From the NCBI GenBank assembly GCA_018292915.2, contig JACVVK020000311.1, forward strand, positions 728,501 through 792,500: DNA of 64,000 bases, given 5' to 3'. Source of the DNA: Batillaria attramentaria. Lineage: Eukaryota; Mollusca; Gastropoda; Batillariidae. The notes under the pieces were generated by a model. It saw only the letters and a program-made list of their open reading frames with translations, made no database searches and had not been told where the DNA came from. The first letter of the stretch is position 1; each line of letters opens with the position of its first letter. A program made the translations under genes and the position numbers. Below, one piece after another: positions 63,791 to 64,000 of the stretch.

Positions 63791-64000
63791 ATTTCCCCAA
63801 AAATATCTCTTTCGAGGGACATGGGCATGAAAACCGTTTGTGCCGAGTTAAACCCGCTTTTAAATCACCATAGTGCAAAATGCCAGCCACTGCGGAAACA
63901 ATTTCTCCAATCTGCTATAGATTACTGCTGACAGATCACGCGACATTTGCCTGCATGCAGGCAAAAACCTTGCGACCTGACTCACTGCACTGTCTCATAC

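Larger units (their letters stand above)
61108..64000. other. Downstream of the LRR gene; repeats only
   Basis: May include LRR 3' UTR at the start. Contains the dispersed repeat at 62.2 kb, poly-G and poly-C runs (61286-61296, 62646-62657, 63541-63555) and the 215-bp duplication. No coding signal. Confidence 0.5.

Overview
The window is animal nuclear DNA. Genes are split by introns with GT/AG junctions, and most of the sequence is non-coding with abundant microsatellites, tRNA-derived SINEs and decayed non-LTR retrotransposons. The repeat texture and the protein sequences fit a lophotrochozoan, most likely a gastropod mollusc. That assignment is an inference; no rRNA or mitochondrial marker is present. 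No operon, CRISPR array, prophage or bacterial feature was seen.

Layout: 1-32.9 kb holds no convincing gene. It carries a MITE-like element present twice in opposite orientation (4.0 and 12.5 kb), degenerate tandem arrays (5.3-7.1, 7.3-7.7, 21.5-22.2, 23.9-24.2 kb), an exact 5 x 103 bp array (19.0-19.5 kb), two retrotransposon 3' fragments (16.4 and 30.4 kb) and many SINE copies. One short stretch with an R3H-like sequence (about 21.9-22.1 kb, minus strand) is probably a relic. At 32.9-38.2 kb on the minus strand lie five consecutive in-phase exons of a kinesin-3 motor of the KIF13 type, covering the C-terminal half of the motor domain, the neck and the start of the FHA region. The rest of this gene was not found.

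From 41 kb onward three plus-strand genes for single-pass membrane proteins appear. They are (a) a five-exon gene for an unrecognised 380-aa protein with a signal peptide and a Gly/Glu/Ala-rich acidic ectodomain (40,987-43,964); (b) a 231-aa protein with one membrane anchor and a charged cytoplasmic tail in a single coding exon (50,507-51,202); (c) a two-exon, 622-aa leucine-rich-repeat receptor-like protein with a threonine-rich stalk (58,695-60,982). Just after the stop codon of (c) is a cluster of six CRE-like octamers spaced in near multiples of 10 bp. Nothing in the sequence shows that the three proteins work together; (a) and (b) have no recognised family.

The remaining DNA is intronic or intergenic. 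Notable non-coding structure includes two tRNA-derived SINE families (about 16 and 6 copies), one SINE lying almost against a KIF13 splice donor, a 72-bp duplication across a KIF13 splice acceptor that creates a decoy site, a 54-bp near-perfect inverted repeat inside a degenerate satellite (55.3-56.3 kb), and a recurrent compound signature of TTG/TTTG repeats followed by a T-run and a G-run. Coordinates of repeats are by eye and may be off by several bases.
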